Positions 24,105 to 36,900 of a DNA stretch of 64,000 nt are shown piece after piece. The stretch's first letter is position 1. Each line of letters begins with the position of its first letter. The DNA lies in the NCBI GenBank assembly GCA_963576565.1, contig OY755038.1, positions 203,829,013 to 203,893,012 of the forward strand, read 5' to 3'. A program made the position numbers and the translations under genes. Below the pieces are notes generated by a model. It worked only from the letters and a program-made list of their open reading frames with translations, was not told the DNA's origin and did not search any database. Source of the stretch: Aspidapion aeneum. Its lineage: Eukaryota; Arthropoda; Insecta; Coleoptera; Brentidae.

Positions 24105-27100
24105 ATGGCTTCAGTATCCGAGTTAGAAGCAAAAATCATAAACCTAGAATCACAACTCGCAGCAGCCTTACAAAAAAATGTGTCTAGCAAAAGAGAAAAA
24201 ATTCAAGAAATGTCCTCGGAAGTCGTCGACAGTAATCCTTATAGTCGCCTGATGGCTTTAAAAAGGATGGGTATAGTCAATAATTATGAGAAAATTCGGG
24301 ACTATACTGTGGCTGTTGTTGGCGTTGGAGGGGTTGGCAGTGTTACAGCTGAGATGCTGACCAGATGCGGCATTGGAAGACTTATTTTGTTTGATTATGA
24401 CAAAGTAATTGTTATTGCATTATCATGTACCGGGTGGGCCAAAAAACACAGGACAATTTTGTTTTCATTATAACTCTTGAACTATACCATCGATTTTAAT
24501 GGGACAAACTGCACTTGGCAGAAAATGAATCAGAGTTTTGACTAAATATATTTTTTATCCGCCATCTCAAACTCCAAGATGGCGGACGAAATTAAATTGT
24601 ACCCTTGAAAGATGCTCGTTTATTCTTGTGTTGCGAACATGCTTTAATTATTTTTTTAAATCAATGAAAAAGCTGCATTCTTGCCACGCACAACAAGGTA
24701 TGAATTCGCAAAATCGGTAAGGTGGTTCTAAAAAAAATATATTTTTGTTTCAACCATTGTTTTGAATATTATACAATTGCCGTGCTAATCATGTCTGCAT
24801 TTATTTTCTTATAAATTCATTACTACTGAACCGATTGTGATGAAATAAAAAGCATCCTGGTGAGAATTGATTGCTTTTTAAAGATCATGATCAAAATATA
24901 TTGCCATCTTAAAATTTAAGTTGACACACAGAATCATACTTGATTCTTCAAAATTCTTATTTTTTGAAAATGGTTTAGTTTTTTTTCAATTATTGAAAAG
25001 CACTACTTTTCTCCCGCACAACGAGGTACAGATTATACGATTGCATTGCCAATCCTGTCTGCATTAGTTTCCTTTTAAACTCATTATTACTGAACCAATC
25101 TTAGTGAAATAAAAAAAACATGGGGGGAATTGATTGTTCTTTAAAGATTATTATAGAAATAAGCCGCCATCTTAAAGTATACTATGTTAAAAGTTATTGA
25201 ACTTCTCCAGTGCAAAAATTGTCAGATATAGCCGAAAAGAAATGGGCAAATGGTATTCATTGGTATCTGTATCTGGCAAATCTTCACAGAAAATTCAACT
25301 TTTAAAATTCTGAACACAAAGACTTTTGATATTTCCTTGGCTACTATTTGGTTACATTAAAATGCAATGAATGAACCTATTTTTTGAACTGGGGAACAAA
25401 TCAGTAGACGAATTAGAATAGCTTATTTTTTTATTTCTAGGTTGAACTAGCCAACATGAATCGTCTTTTCTTTCAACCCCACCAATCAGGACTGAGCAAA
25501 GTGGAAGCGGCAGCCGAAACGTTAAGAAACATCAATCCTGATGTAGACATTCTCACTTACAATTACAATATTACCACTGTAGACAATTATGATCATTTTA
25601 CCAAGGTAAGCGACCATCAACACAGAAGCCTAAAATAAATTCTCCAAAACAACTAAAAAAATAATATAATGATTTTAACATCCTTAATAATCTAGGCAAA
25701 AACGTTTCAAGCTGTAAGATTGATCTCTGTTCTCAATTTGTACTCTTCTATTGTCTTCATTTGGAAGATTTAAATAACACTTGGAATTTTTGTTACCCAT
25801 AGACTCTATGTCATAAGGGAATTGCTATAAACCGCGTCGTCATCTTTAAAAGAAATAGATTAATAAAACTATCTAATGAAGTGAATCGTGTAGCCATAAT
25901 ACCATTTAGAGATAAAGCTTTGTATATTTTAAAGATTTTTACAAAAAAATACGAAAGATTCAAATTTTTAGTTTGTTATTGCTCATTATTACCTTAGTCC
26001 TATGGAAACTTCTACTTTGTCTTATATCTCTTACCACAGCCCCCTCAAATTAACAAGCCCGATCCTTCTTTGAAATACAACACTGTCGAAGGCTGACATT
26101 TCCACTATTTTCTTGCCAGCCTATATTTTTTGTTTTCAAAATAGTCAAAATTTTAGATCTCGAAACTGTTGCCATTGAAAGTAGAATCAGCCTTGATATA
26201 AAGGGGGCTGCTCTTACATTATATTTGGTTGGCCTACGCCACTAAGGCCAACCGGCCACAGATATTCCATTTTTATGTTCTGAAAAAAATTTGGGGACAA
26301 TCGTTATTTAGACTTATATTTATACTAAATGAAGACCCAACGAGCCGGCCCGATAAGCACTTTCGTGATAAGCAATATTCTTTTCTCAATGGAGGTTATA
26401 ATTTTGTTTGATACTCTGTGTTGAGCACAAGAGCTGCAACGCCATCTACACAATTTACACGGGACCATCGCCTTCATGTTACTTCGTTGACGGCCAAGTT
26501 CTGCCCAATGCTGGCATTTGCCTTACCTCCGCGTTCGTTCGTTTTTACTTGTTGACTCTGTCTGGTTATTGCAGACAATTTGCCAGCTCAATTCGATGGA
26601 CGCAAGGTAATCTGACTCGAATTCACTTGGAGCTCGGGACAATCACAACTCATTCACTCTTACATTCTTACTAAATGAAGACCCAACGTGCCGGCCCGCC
26701 AAGCACCCCACGGTAGGCAATTTTCTTTTCTCGTGGAGTATTTAATTTTGCCTGATGCTCTTTGTCGAAAATAGGGGTCTTTATCGTGCTAGCGCCATTT
26801 ACGCTTTTAACATGGGATCACCGGCCTAACGTGACTTCCGTACCATGGCCTTGTTTTGATAATCAACTTTGCCTACTTCGTTAATGCCCAAACTCCGCCC
26901 AAGATAGCCGTTACGCCTACCTCCAGTGAATCTGTGCCCTCTAATTGTAAAGCGGACGCGCGTCCACTGAACCATCACGGCCATTTCCCCTACCTCCGCT
27001 TAAAGTTTGTAGTAACAACATTTGCAGTAAAGTACTACCTATCCCAAAAACATTTGTAGTAAATTACTATTTATCCCAAAAACATATTTGCAGTAAAGTA

Positions 27101-30100
27101 CTCTACATATCCCGTAAAAGACACGCATATTAATTGGTCAAATACAATGTTGTCAATGTCAAAGATTTTTTACATTCACAATTGGTAATATTTTTATTTC
27201 AGGTCCTGACCACAAGTAGTCTTTCGAATGGACCAGTGGACTTAGTTTTAAGTTGTGTAGATAATTTTGAAGCTCGTTTCGCCATTAATACAGCCTGTAA
27301 TGAATTGAATTTAAACTGGTTTGAGTCTGGAGTATCGGAAAATGCAGTGTCAGGTAAAAAAATATTAATTTTTAAAACTGTTGTAAAAGATAAAAGTAAC
27401 GTACGGTATTTACTATATTTTAAAATCTAACAACACGTCATTAAAGCAACGGTGGGTGGGACGGGAGTAGACTGGTACAGACAGTGGCACGCACTTCCGT
27501 TAATTTTCTCATTGATAGTGATTCCCAACACAAGGCACTGCACTAATTAGTATTTAGCTTAATATTTTACTGGCTTTTTGTTTATGTCTTCTTCTAAACG
27601 ATTTCATTAGAAAGAAAGATATATGCTCTTATCTGGTTGTCACTAGAGACCCTGTATGTATGACATATTTTAAAGAAATATTTCTTTATAATATGTTATA
27701 CATACTGGGTCTCTTAAGAAATATTTCTTTAAAATATGTTAAACATACAGCGTCTCTAGTTGTCACGACCATAATAGATTTAGTCGAGATTTGGCGTTTT
27801 CTGTTTGTTGTTATTTTTACTGTTTTATGTCAAACAAATTAAGACCGAGCTTTTTACAAAAGAAATTACTGTTTTTGCAACTAAATCAATATTGGCGGAC
27901 ATTTTAATATAAAGTTATATTAAGATCCTTTTGATGTTTCGAATCCTTATTTAATAGCTATGTTATTTAAGTATACTTTAAAAATCTCAACGTTTTATCA
28001 TACTCATAAAAGTGCCATACATTATCTACAAAGTGAAACACTAATTTTTTAAGGAAGGTTTATGCCGCAAAATTTGGTTTACCATAGCTATGATGCTTTC
28101 ATAGATTCCCGACTATAGTCTGGGTGTAAATGTATACACGAAAACCCTGTACAATTTCATTAGACTTCTTGTGATATTTAAAAGCTTTGTTCTAAAACAT
28201 TTATTTACTCTTTTACAGGTCACATTCAATTTATTAGCCCAGGAGAGACTGCATGTTTTGCCTGTGCTCCTCCTTTGATAGTCGCCTCGAATATTGATGA
28301 GAAGACTTTAAAAAGAGACGGCGTATGTGCGGCTAGTCTTCCCACAACTATGGGCATTGTTGCCGGCTTTTTGGTGCAAAATACTTTAAAGTATTTGCTC
28401 CAGTTTGGACAGGTAAGTGCACACGATTTCATGAATAATTTTGCCAGTGGGGGCGGGGCTTGAGTGCAGATCGATACATTTTAATTTTGATATTTGAGGA
28501 AAATGTATGTTTTAGGGGTCAATATTCAGTGGTCCTGAGGGGGGCTTCGGCCCCTAAGCCCCCCCTGCGTACTCCACTAATTTCGCAAATTAAATGTTTA
28601 GGGACACAAATTTAAGCCAACTTGACAACAATGCAATTTCGACATTAAGGGCCCATTTCTTCCTTGTATTTTGTCGTTTACAGACACTCTGTCGTGTTAA
28701 CTCAAAAGGGCGTATCTGAATTCAACAAAATTCGAAACTAGTTATATCATAGGGCAATTTTCTATATGCATAACTATATCAAAATACATCATTTATTAGA
28801 AACCAAAATTAAACTAAGTTAAGAAACATAACAAAGATGCTTTTCTTAAACAGAAAAGCTATAAAAGTCACATAGACCGTTTTTAATTAACAGGGCATCA
28901 CTGTAGGTATCCTTTGTTACGAAACTAAAAGATAATTTTGATATCGGTCTATCTTTCTCCAATGTTCGGTTTATTATGCAAGGAAAAATAATTTTCCATA
29001 TATTCGCGCGCCATTTTTGCAGTTGGGTTTTTCCAAATTTAGGCAGAACTTGATGAGTAATTGAGTAGTGAAACGCGTTTTCAAATTTAGATTCAGAATA
29101 ATGTAGATTTAACAAATTGATAAAAAAAAATAATTTTTAACAAAAGTAATGCTTACTTAACACCCAGAACGACCAGGTCTTATGGATGATACAGCCAATT
29201 TTTTGAGAGCTTTTTAACGATGTATCACAACATTCAATATGGTCACCCGTAAAGCATATATTTATATTTTTCTTAATACATGCCGCTTGTACAAAGACTA
29301 CGTTATCAAGGGGAGGAAAGAGTGTCTTCCAGCGTTTTTTTGTGTCTTAATACATAGACAAGCATGGTGAAAAATTTCAAACTGGTGCCGAAAGCTAAAT
29401 ACTTTCTTGACTAAATCCAGGAACTAATAGTCTGGCACAAGAAAAACAATTCGCCTACATCACAGCTCGGGTTTTAATTCAATCGCCCGGCCCAAGAATA
29501 AAAATCGTAACACGAGGCCACGGATAACATATAAGGATGTTACAGAATTTCTGCACGGGGTCCATAAATTTCGTTCGGAAGACAATGTCCATGTCGATGC
29601 AATGTTACTGAAAAAAATCCCTGTTTTTTAATATAGGTCACACATTATTTGGGCTACAGTGCACTGAACGACTTTTTCCCAACCATGAGCCTAAAACCTA
29701 ATCCGTCGTGTGATGATAGGAACTGTCAGTTGAGACAAGCTGACGTGGCTAAAAGGCCGAAAAAACCTGAAATTGCTGAGGAAGCCACCGAAGATGAAAA
29801 ACCGATGCATGAGGACAACGATTGGGGTAAGAATTTAGAAAAGTAATTGTAAACTCATTGTGATTCGTTCACTAAAAATTCAATCTGAAAGTTTCTTGGG
29901 TTTAGGGATGGGAGAATTCTTTCTCATCCCTAAATCCAAGAAACTTTTAGATGTAGTTGTATACTAATATGGAAAATATTGCGGTGTGCGCAAGGCATGG
30001 GAGGGAAATAGAGAGCTTTTCGACAAGTGCGCGGTCGAATTTCATGGAGACACGATGGGGATCTGTCAGTCGGCCATTTTGTGGTTATCTTCCCCTAAAT

Positions 30101-32449
30101 TCTTCCCCGATACCAGGTTACTAAATAGACTAGTCATAATAAAAAAGAAAAAATCATTTACTTTTTTGCCTACTACAAGATTGCAAAGGGATAAATACAT
30201 GAATTTTTATTTATTAAAAGTATTGGAAGAATAGAAGAATAATCTTAACACAACCGTTTTTTTTTTTAATTGATCGATAGTTACGTCTGGTTATATAGTA
30301 GGCAGCCAACACGCATGGCTTGAAAGAGTTGTTTGTTAGTTTTGTCGGGCGCATTGTTTTATATTTTTTGGTGGTGAAGTCCTTAATAGGTAGGTGCATT
30401 ATTTTTCTGAAATTTTTATCCACTAAAACTGCAAAACAGAGGGCTTTACCTACGTTCAGTCCTTTTAAGAAAAATTCAGTGAAAAAACATTTCAGTGACT
30501 CATCGTTTTTCAGTTTTAAATTAATGGACTATAGGTTGCCAGTAGTGATACATGCCTTTAGTTCAGTGGTTCCCAAACTGGGGGGCGTGCCCCCCGGGGG
30601 AGGCGTAGACCATATACGTAATATTCCAATACTCCCTGTTACCTTTTTACACAATAGTTGGCGTTTGATGCAAACATTCAGAAATAAAGGTACGAAAAAT
30701 GCACAGATACCAAATTTACATAGATAGAGTTTTTGTCAACTGTACGCCGATGATTTGACGTAACGAATACAAAAATAAAATAATATTCTTGCGTAAAAGT
30801 ATAACCAATCAGGACATTTTATCTTAAGGATCGCAAAAAGGATAGACTTATACCCATTGATATTGCTATTTCAAATATGTTTGCATTCTGCATCGTTAAG
30901 TACCGTAGGTATTGCAATAATACGTACTATATGGCAATAATATGCATATGTCTTTGAAAGCAACAAATCAGGTCTTTTTTGCTTAAAGACCCCAAGGCCA
31001 TGATGTTTGCATCATGAATGGGCAGTTACCGTGGGTATTGGAATATTATGTATATGACGTAGACCAATATTAAAGGGGCGCGAGTCCTGATGTAATTTAA
31101 AATGACAAAAAGTTATATTTAACAAATGCAAATAAAAATAAGAAAATATTAACAATAATTGAATGAATTTCTACGTGTTTTTAAAAATACCTTTTTACTT
31201 TATAAAAATGATTCTAAATTAAGTTGCAGTTTTTCATTTTCGTTTTGTATTAATAAAATAATAAATGTCTTAATAATCGACAGTAGTTCTAGTTCTGGTT
31301 AAGAGTTAATTTATGTGCGCTTTTTTTATTAGTCTGTCCATTGAATTTCCTCAGTAGTTTGTAACTGTTTTTTTATCTATTATTTATTTTTATTGCTAGT
31401 ATATATTACGAACATTATTATCTTTTAGGGGCTGGGCTTTGATCAACACTTTGTTGCCTCCAGTTCCTTTTTGCAATGTCCAGTTTTCGTTAACTTGTAA
31501 CACAGTTTTTTATGCAAATAAATACTAATATTCCTATTATTATTATAGTACTTTAAAATAAACAAAATAAAATAAAATGTGCTGCATTTTAAATTAGGAG
31601 CTTTATACCACGGGGTTCTAAGAATAAAATGCTTTATAGCTTGCTACCTGGATTTTTATCATAATTTTTTACTTTTACACAGGTATAAGTTTAGTGGATG
31701 AAAGCAAAGAAATCAAAGAAGCAACAAAGGTGTCCGAAGGCATCTCCTTGGCCTACACCATTCCAGGTAAGTCTCTTAGAAACAGGAGGAACAGGATTTC
31801 AGCAGTGTATTTCTATTCACCCGCTATTTCTTGAATTTTTCAGTAAATGATATTGTTGATAGTAAGTACAAGAATAAACCAATAGGCGTGAGTACAAAGT
31901 AAGCTTAGGCAAAAATGGGCACTAAAATAAATAAAAAACTGAAAAGAATTATTCACCATAATGTAGTTAACCTGGTGCAAACGAAGATCCATTTTGTTTT
32001 TGTTATTCTTCTTCATTGTTTAAGTGGCATTTACAATGGTACGATTCTTCGCCACCTTATTCTGATGTCCCGGAGGTCTCCAGTTCATTATTTTTCCTTG
32101 GTTTTGCATTTTTCTTCGGTTTTGCAATAAAAATAGTTCTAATGAATTGTAGATTTCTCCAGGGTGAAGTCCTTGAACCATTGTTAAAGGAGAAGAAACG
32201 AAAAGTCCTGCTTACTTCACAAATATTTTATTGTCTAACCACGACGCGTAAAATATTTGTGAAGTAAGCAGGACTTTTCGTTTCTTCTCCTTTAACAAAA
32301 ATAGTTCTATTACTTTTGGTTGAAAATCAAAATTACTTTTAGGACAACGCCTAGAAGACAGTATAGAAACGGGAGAAGAAGCCACTTCGAGTTCAAACAA
32401 AGACGATGTTAGTTTAGAAGAATTAATGGCACAAATGAAGTCGATTTAA
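24105..32449 (+). CDS. UBA5: Ubiquitin-like modifier-activating enzyme 5 (UFM1 E1), complete
   Basis: UBA5 adenylates UFM1, carries it as a thioester and passes it to UFC1 (cytosol and ER face). Exons: 24105-24404, 25441-25605, 27203-27353, 28219-28412, 29637-29826, 31683-31766, 32343-32449 (TAA). They join in frame to 396 codons, close to the usual UBA5 length. The start is the first ATG after an acceptor-like TTTTTAG. Visible features: coiled N-terminus (1-30), nucleotide-binding GVGGVGS (73-79), NRLFF of the adenylation fold (107-111), paired zinc cysteines CFAC (218-221) and CDDRNC (295-300), active-site Cys242 in [15 protein letters not shown]1/GABARAP-interacting [10 protein letters not shown] (352-361) and the C-terminal UFC1-binding helix [11 protein letters not shown]. 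Every key residue is present. Introns (576-1856 bp) hold repeats only. Confidence 0.96.
24670..25190. repeat. Diverged direct repeat in UBA5 intron 1
   Basis: Segments such as GTCTGCATT, TTACTGAACC..T...TGAAATAAAAA, GAATTGATTG.TTTTTAAAGAT and GCCATCTTAAA recur in the same order about 260 bp apart. An ATGGCGG/CCGCCAT motif pair lies just upstream (24560-24585). Probably part of a transposon; not coding. Confidence 0.5.
26220..26900. repeat. Two-copy direct repeat, about 350 bp period, related to 40330-40600
   Basis: AAATGAAGACCCAACG(A/T)GCCGGCCCG occurs at about 26326 and 26674. Each is followed by AATATTCTTTTCTC / AATTTTCTTTTCTC, TTTGATACTCT.TGT / CCTGATGCTCTTTGT and CGGGACC / TGGGATC blocks in order. 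The motif TTTTGCCTGA.(A)C.CTCTTTGTCGA also occurs near 40405, so it is a dispersed family. GC content is higher than that of the surroundings. No open frame. Confidence 0.6.
27005..27115. repeat. Minisatellite of about 36 bp, three copies
   Basis: TTTG(C/T)AGTAAA(G/T)TACTAC.TATCCC(A/G).AAAACA repeats about three times just upstream of UBA5 exon 3. Confidence 0.7.
27455..27900. mobile_element. Copy of a dispersed repeat (also at 51237-51807), interrupted by a hAT MITE
   Basis: GGCACTGCACTAATTAGT, TATGTCTTCTTCTAAACGATT and TTTTGCAACTAAATCAATAT are shared in order and orientation with 51330-51600. In the other copy the element ends are visible as AAGTGGCACCGC inverted repeats. Lies in UBA5 intron 3. 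Confidence 0.7.
27644..27758. mobile_element. Tiny (115 bp) hAT-type MITE with 8-bp target duplication
   Basis: The ends TAGAGACCCTGTATGT and ACATACAGCGTCTCTA are inverse copies, flanked on both sides by GTTGTCAC (27636-27643 and 27759-27766). An 8-bp duplication and TAGAG-type ends are typical of hAT elements. The interior is itself palindromic (27645-27714). The related repeat at 51455-51475 shows the uninterrupted target region. Confidence 0.85.
28531..28566. repeat. GC-rich short hairpin
   Basis: AGGGGGGCTT and AAGCCCCCCCT pair around CGGCCCCT; an isolated GC-rich island in an AT-rich intron of UBA5. Confidence 0.5.
29885..29950. repeat. Hairpin with 29-bp arms
   Basis: CTGAAAGTTTCTTGGGTTTA (29885 on) pairs with its inverse, which ends at 29950 (TAAATCCAAGAAACTTTTAG). 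The loop is about 8 nt, with few mismatches. Lies just after UBA5 exon 5. Confidence 0.75.
30564..30605 (+). mobile_element. hAT-type terminal sequence (CAGTGGTTCCCAAACTGG)
   Basis: CAGTGGTTCCCAAACTGGGG followed by a palindromic G/C stretch matches the familiar terminal repeat of many hAT elements. The matching right end was not found, so this is a truncated or diverged insertion within UBA5 intron 5. Confidence 0.5.
32181..32298. mobile_element. Snap-back element with 50-bp perfect arms and internal TTAA ends
   Basis: Arms 32181-32230 and 32249-32298 are exact inverse copies around an 18-nt loop. The outer ends read TTGTTAAAGGAGAAG from either side. It lies 44 bp before the last UBA5 exon and, like 18302-18456, has TTAA at the boundary. 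Confidence 0.85.
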
Positions 32450-32749
32450 TTTTTGGTGGTAAGGTTTTGTGATACATCTGTAAAGTCTGTTTTTTACGAT
32501 GCGAGATTAAGTGATTGTGCTACATAAAAGGCTTTTCTAAAACAATTCTTTTGCCTTCTACAAAATTATGTATTTTGTTAAATCATATTCCATTACTTTT
32601 TACATTGTATTTTCTTTATATAATTTTTAATTGGTAAACACATAGGTACGTTTTAAGTTTTATACGGTCAAAAGAATAATATATTAAGAAAATAATGTTA
32701 TATAAATTTTGTTATTTTAACACATTCAACCCTCTTATAAAACAATGAA

Positions 32750-32755
32750 AATAAA
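32750..32755 (+). promoter_or_regulatory. Candidate UBA5 poly(A) signal (AATAAA)
   Basis: An AATAAA hexamer lies 301 bp after the UBA5 stop and before the MITE at 32849. Other AT-rich hexamers nearby could serve instead. Confidence 0.35.
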
Positions 32756-32848
32756 TATAAGCCCTAGTTTATCGGAGAACGCTGGTGCTGATCTAAGGAT
32801 AATAAAAGAAAAGAATAATTATCTTTAATAAAAGTTTTCAAAAATACT

Positions 32849-33574
32849 AGCGCTCCATATACACACACATCCTTTCACGCGGTTTATCCCGGCATTTGAT
32901 ACGCGTTGGTTAGAAAACGCGAAAGAACAGCATGGCAAGAAAAACGACATTTCCCATACACAACTTGTAAAGTATATAGTGTCCTATGTTTATGCTAGTT
33001 TTGATAGTTGTCATTTTGAAATTGTCAATATAGTTAAAAATTTGTTTTAGTAAAATATGGTTAATACAGAACGTTGTCAAATTAAAATTGGTTGTGTTCG
33101 TGGGTTATGGGATTGGCTAAATTGAAAGACTATTTATTCCTTGGGACGTTTCGATTCTATATTGAATCTTTGGACCAAAGGATTAACACAAATCTTTATT
33201 TAACATAGTTATCAGTGTGTTTTGTTTGTAGGGTTGAAAAAGATTCAATATAGAATCGAAACGTCCCCAGGAATAAATAGTCTTTCAATTTAGCCAATCC
33301 CATAACCCACGAACACAACCAATTTTACTATGGAGGGATACGAAAACCAAACAAGTTGTCAAATTAGTACAAAAATTAGAGGACAAAATATAGATCACTG
33401 AATAACAGTGTCATTTATCGTATCGTCTTACTCCAGAAGAATGTACGTCCCAAATCACTTCCCATTTAATGGCGGTTAGCTACGATGGTCACGCCACTCG
33501 CGAACAATGAATTGCCACGTGTTTTTAGAGACGACACGATAAACCGCGTGACAGGACGCGTATGTATGGAGCGC
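32849..33574. mobile_element. MITE with AGCGCTCC ends enclosing a long hairpin
   Basis: AGCGCTCCATA with CACGCGGTTTATC on the left is matched inverted on the right (GATAAACCGCGTG...TATGGAGCGCT). Nested inside, 33083-33171 and 33238-33327 are nearly perfect 90-bp inverse arms (TAAAATTGGTTGTGTTCGTG outward). GTTGTCAAATTA occurs just outside both hairpin arms (33074 and 33354), possibly a target duplication. It fills the space between the convergent 3' ends of UBA5 and the MADF gene. Confidence 0.7.
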
Positions 33575-33705
33575 TTATGTGTTTGACCAATTTAAAAAGT
33601 TGATCGGTTGGTCACGAAATTGTGGGTAAACGATTGTTTGGGAAAATCGTGTTCAATATTAAACACCCTTAAAATAGCCAGCAGCATTACCTGGTAAACT
33701 TTAAA

Positions 33706-33907
33706 TCAAGCTGTAACATGTTTCTCAGATGATCCTTGGTCGGAGACAACAGAGTCAGACTGTTCTTTCTTGGTTTCCTCTGATTTAGGAGAGTTTGAAC
33801 CAGAGCTTGACGGAATTTCTGCTTGTTTTTTATCGGATTTTTGTACGTCGTCGTCATTGTCTGAGTCATCTGACGAGCTGAGGTCGTCATCTAGTTCATC
33901 GTCTACC
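33706..33907 (-). CDS. MADF gene terminal exon (acidic, Ser-rich tail)
   Basis: Acceptor TTTTTTCAG. The only open frame requires two bases from the previous exon, as A exons supply. Encodes VDDELDDDLSSSDDSDNDDD, then a Lys/Ser-rich stretch ending SSEKHVTA and TGA. Joined to A5, the product would have a highly acidic C-terminus. That it belongs to this gene rests on strand, order and phase only. Confidence 0.55.
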
Positions 33908-36900
33908 CTGAAAAAATACTTAATTTTTATATATTTAGTGCCGTATAGTTCAAATACAGGGTGTTCAAAGTTAAGCCAGCACTATTGCTAACTTTGTTAT
34001 TTTTCGAGCTAGAGGGTAGGGTCGGTTAAATGTGCAAAGTTGTAGTATTTTTTTTGTTGATAACGATGGAGGAAACAAAATAAAAGTCGAACCACGCGTA
34101 CTTGAGTTATAATAAAAAGTAAAATATTTGGGAATTTTTTCGCTGGGACACCCAATATACACTACCACCAAAATTTAATTTTAAACAAAAGTTATCCCTG
34201 GATTTGTTCCACTAAAGGCAGAAATAAAAAAGATATTAACAATTTTCTAAACAAAGGCAGACAGCTTTCGATAGATTTAAAAATTAAAGCCCGTATCCCC
34301 TATACTTAGAAAAGTTTTTAATAGGATGTTTTTGGGTCAATTAAAATAACAGCAAATTTGACAGCTGTTACGGTTATTTTCAATAAGGATAAAGAAAAGG
34401 CCCAGGGCACATACCCTGTTTCACATTCCTTTAACTTTTTATTTTTTTAATTAGATTTATGGGTTTTTACAAACACATTTGAAAGTATGTGATTTTATAT
34501 AAATTTCGTTATAGGCGAACATATAGACCCCCAGGGCAATTACAAGCAAAATACACAAACATTTTAATTATGATTATTGAAGACCAATACTTCTCGTGAT
34601 AATCAGATTTGGTTTAAATCGACTCACTCAAAAATGGTCTTTTTAACTCCTGAATAAAGCTAAAAAACCAATTTTTCGACAACATCAAGTTAAATGTTTT
34701 TTTGTTTATAGACTAAGCCATATTTTTTGAAAAATTTTGTACTGATTTTATATAAGAAAAGGTCTTTGGCTACAAACCATATGAAGATTTTTTTGGTTGC
34801 AATATGAAAATTATTTTTTTTTAAATCTGCACAAGGCCTGTTTAGTACAGCCATAACTTATTATGTTCAAATAGGTTTAAACTAACAGAGCTGTCTTTAC
34901 AATTTGCAGTTTGTTTGATATCGGTGGCTTAATTCGTGTATGAACTACAATTTTTTCAAATTAGGACTGCATGGCTCATGTGGGGATGAGTTTTTTGGGA
35001 CATGTCTATCCAGTGTAAAAAAAATAAATAAAATCTAAGACTATGAGGGGCACTCATTGGTGGATATTAAATGGAATCACCCAGCATGTGCAAAGTATCG
35101 ATTTCAGAACGCGTTTTTGTGTATCAATCCCCATGTTCTAATGCAGTCGTATAAAAAAGGTTTTTTGGAACTTGGAAATGTTTTAGATTTTTAAAAAATT
35201 TAAAAGGTCCAGAATTTCTAATAGTTTTTATTTTAAATTGCATTTCTAACTTATTATGCGAAGAGGAAATAATGTTCAAATTACAAAAAATATATTCTGG
35301 TGATCTCTTTAGTAAAATGTAAAAATTTTGTTCCAAGCAGGTAAAAACTACTCGTTCTGTTACAAGTTAACCATAAGATATACCATGTAAACTAAAAAAA
35401 GTCAATAAATTGATGAAATTTCGAAGAAGCTAGGATTTATCTGAATATGATTTTAAAGTCAGCAAATAGTCCATACTAAAAATTGGAATTAGTTTTTGGC
35501 ACAATTTTCATGTAACTTATACCTCCTTCAGGCACACCGTGGACATTTGCAACTTATTAACATTGAATCGTCTTCCGAATTTATATTAGTTAGTTACATT
35601 TGCAATTATGTTCATGAATGTTTCAGCATGTTTTTCTTCATAAAAATCAATAAATAAAAAAAAATTCTTGAAAACTTTTCGTTTTTACCCTCTGTATTAG
35701 CCACAACGATAACAAATTAAGGTTTACAGCGACTGACTTAAAACATTCTATTGAACTTTGAAGACAAAATTAATACTTTTTAAGATTCAAACCGGAAATG
35801 AGTAAAATACCTTTGGTTTGATTAAAAGTCGATTCTTGAATCACACATTCCTTTACAATATCTCACCAAGAATCAACTTTCTTTTTCGAGTAATATAAAA
35901 AAACCAAATATAAAGACAAATATAAGAACTTTATTTTTGCACTAAATTTAATTAAAATTAACTCAATTTCTAGGAAAAACAAAAATGTCTGCTTCAGCTT
36001 CTATCAATGATTACACAACTTCTATGGCTCTGCCGTATATTCATGTACCAATGATGACACGGCAGAGCCATCTGTCCGCTGCTGTTATTAAGTTTGTTGG
36101 GTTGCATATCTATAAAAGTTGTGTAACCATTGCTTCTATTTACAAGAATGAACTTATATAGTTTTTTTAATATAAATAAAAACTCAATATTCTTCTAGCT
36201 AATAAATAAAATACAGAACAATGGGAGTTTTAAAAACGCCAAAAGTTTCTGGCCCAACTATGTTCTGGAAGAAATAGAGGCTCGGTACTTAGTTTTCAAC
36301 ATCATAATAGTATGATTTCTAACAAGTGGTGAAAAGAAACTTTCCGCAAGAGTTAGGAACATTATTTTTTTCTTTTAGCGTGCAGAAAATATAAAAAGAA
36401 CTATTTCAGGAAAAATTTATTAAATTAATAAAATTTGTATTCCTAAAGATCGTTGCCATGCGAATAAAGCATTAAAACCTTGATATGGGCGATTTTTGAC
36501 AACTATTTGAATGTTAAGGATACGGAAAAAAATTAGTAATTAATTCTTTTGTTTTTTCGAAGCGTGCGGGAAAGTAGTGCGGAAAAGTAGCACTTTCAAA
36601 ACTAGAATGCGTGCGGAAATGTGACACTTTCTTCAAGCTCGTAGAAAATATGAATAACTACACTAACAACTCAAACGACTATTACTACACGACTAAAATA
36701 AGTACGCGTCCAAAATGATTACCACGGTTTGGCACAAGATGATGTGTTCCAAAAACTCCTTATTATTATAGGACCACGGCCAGGCAAGAAATTTTTGTGG
36801 CGTCCTCATATGTATGGGGCCGTTCAAAAACAACCTCATGTCATGGGCACAGGGATGTCGCATTGAAAAAATATACTTTTTCTAACTGATTTAATATAGA

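Noticed and set aside
27005..27115. CRISPR-like array (36-bp repeats)
   Set aside because: Repeats are contiguous and diverged with no spacers, in an animal intron.
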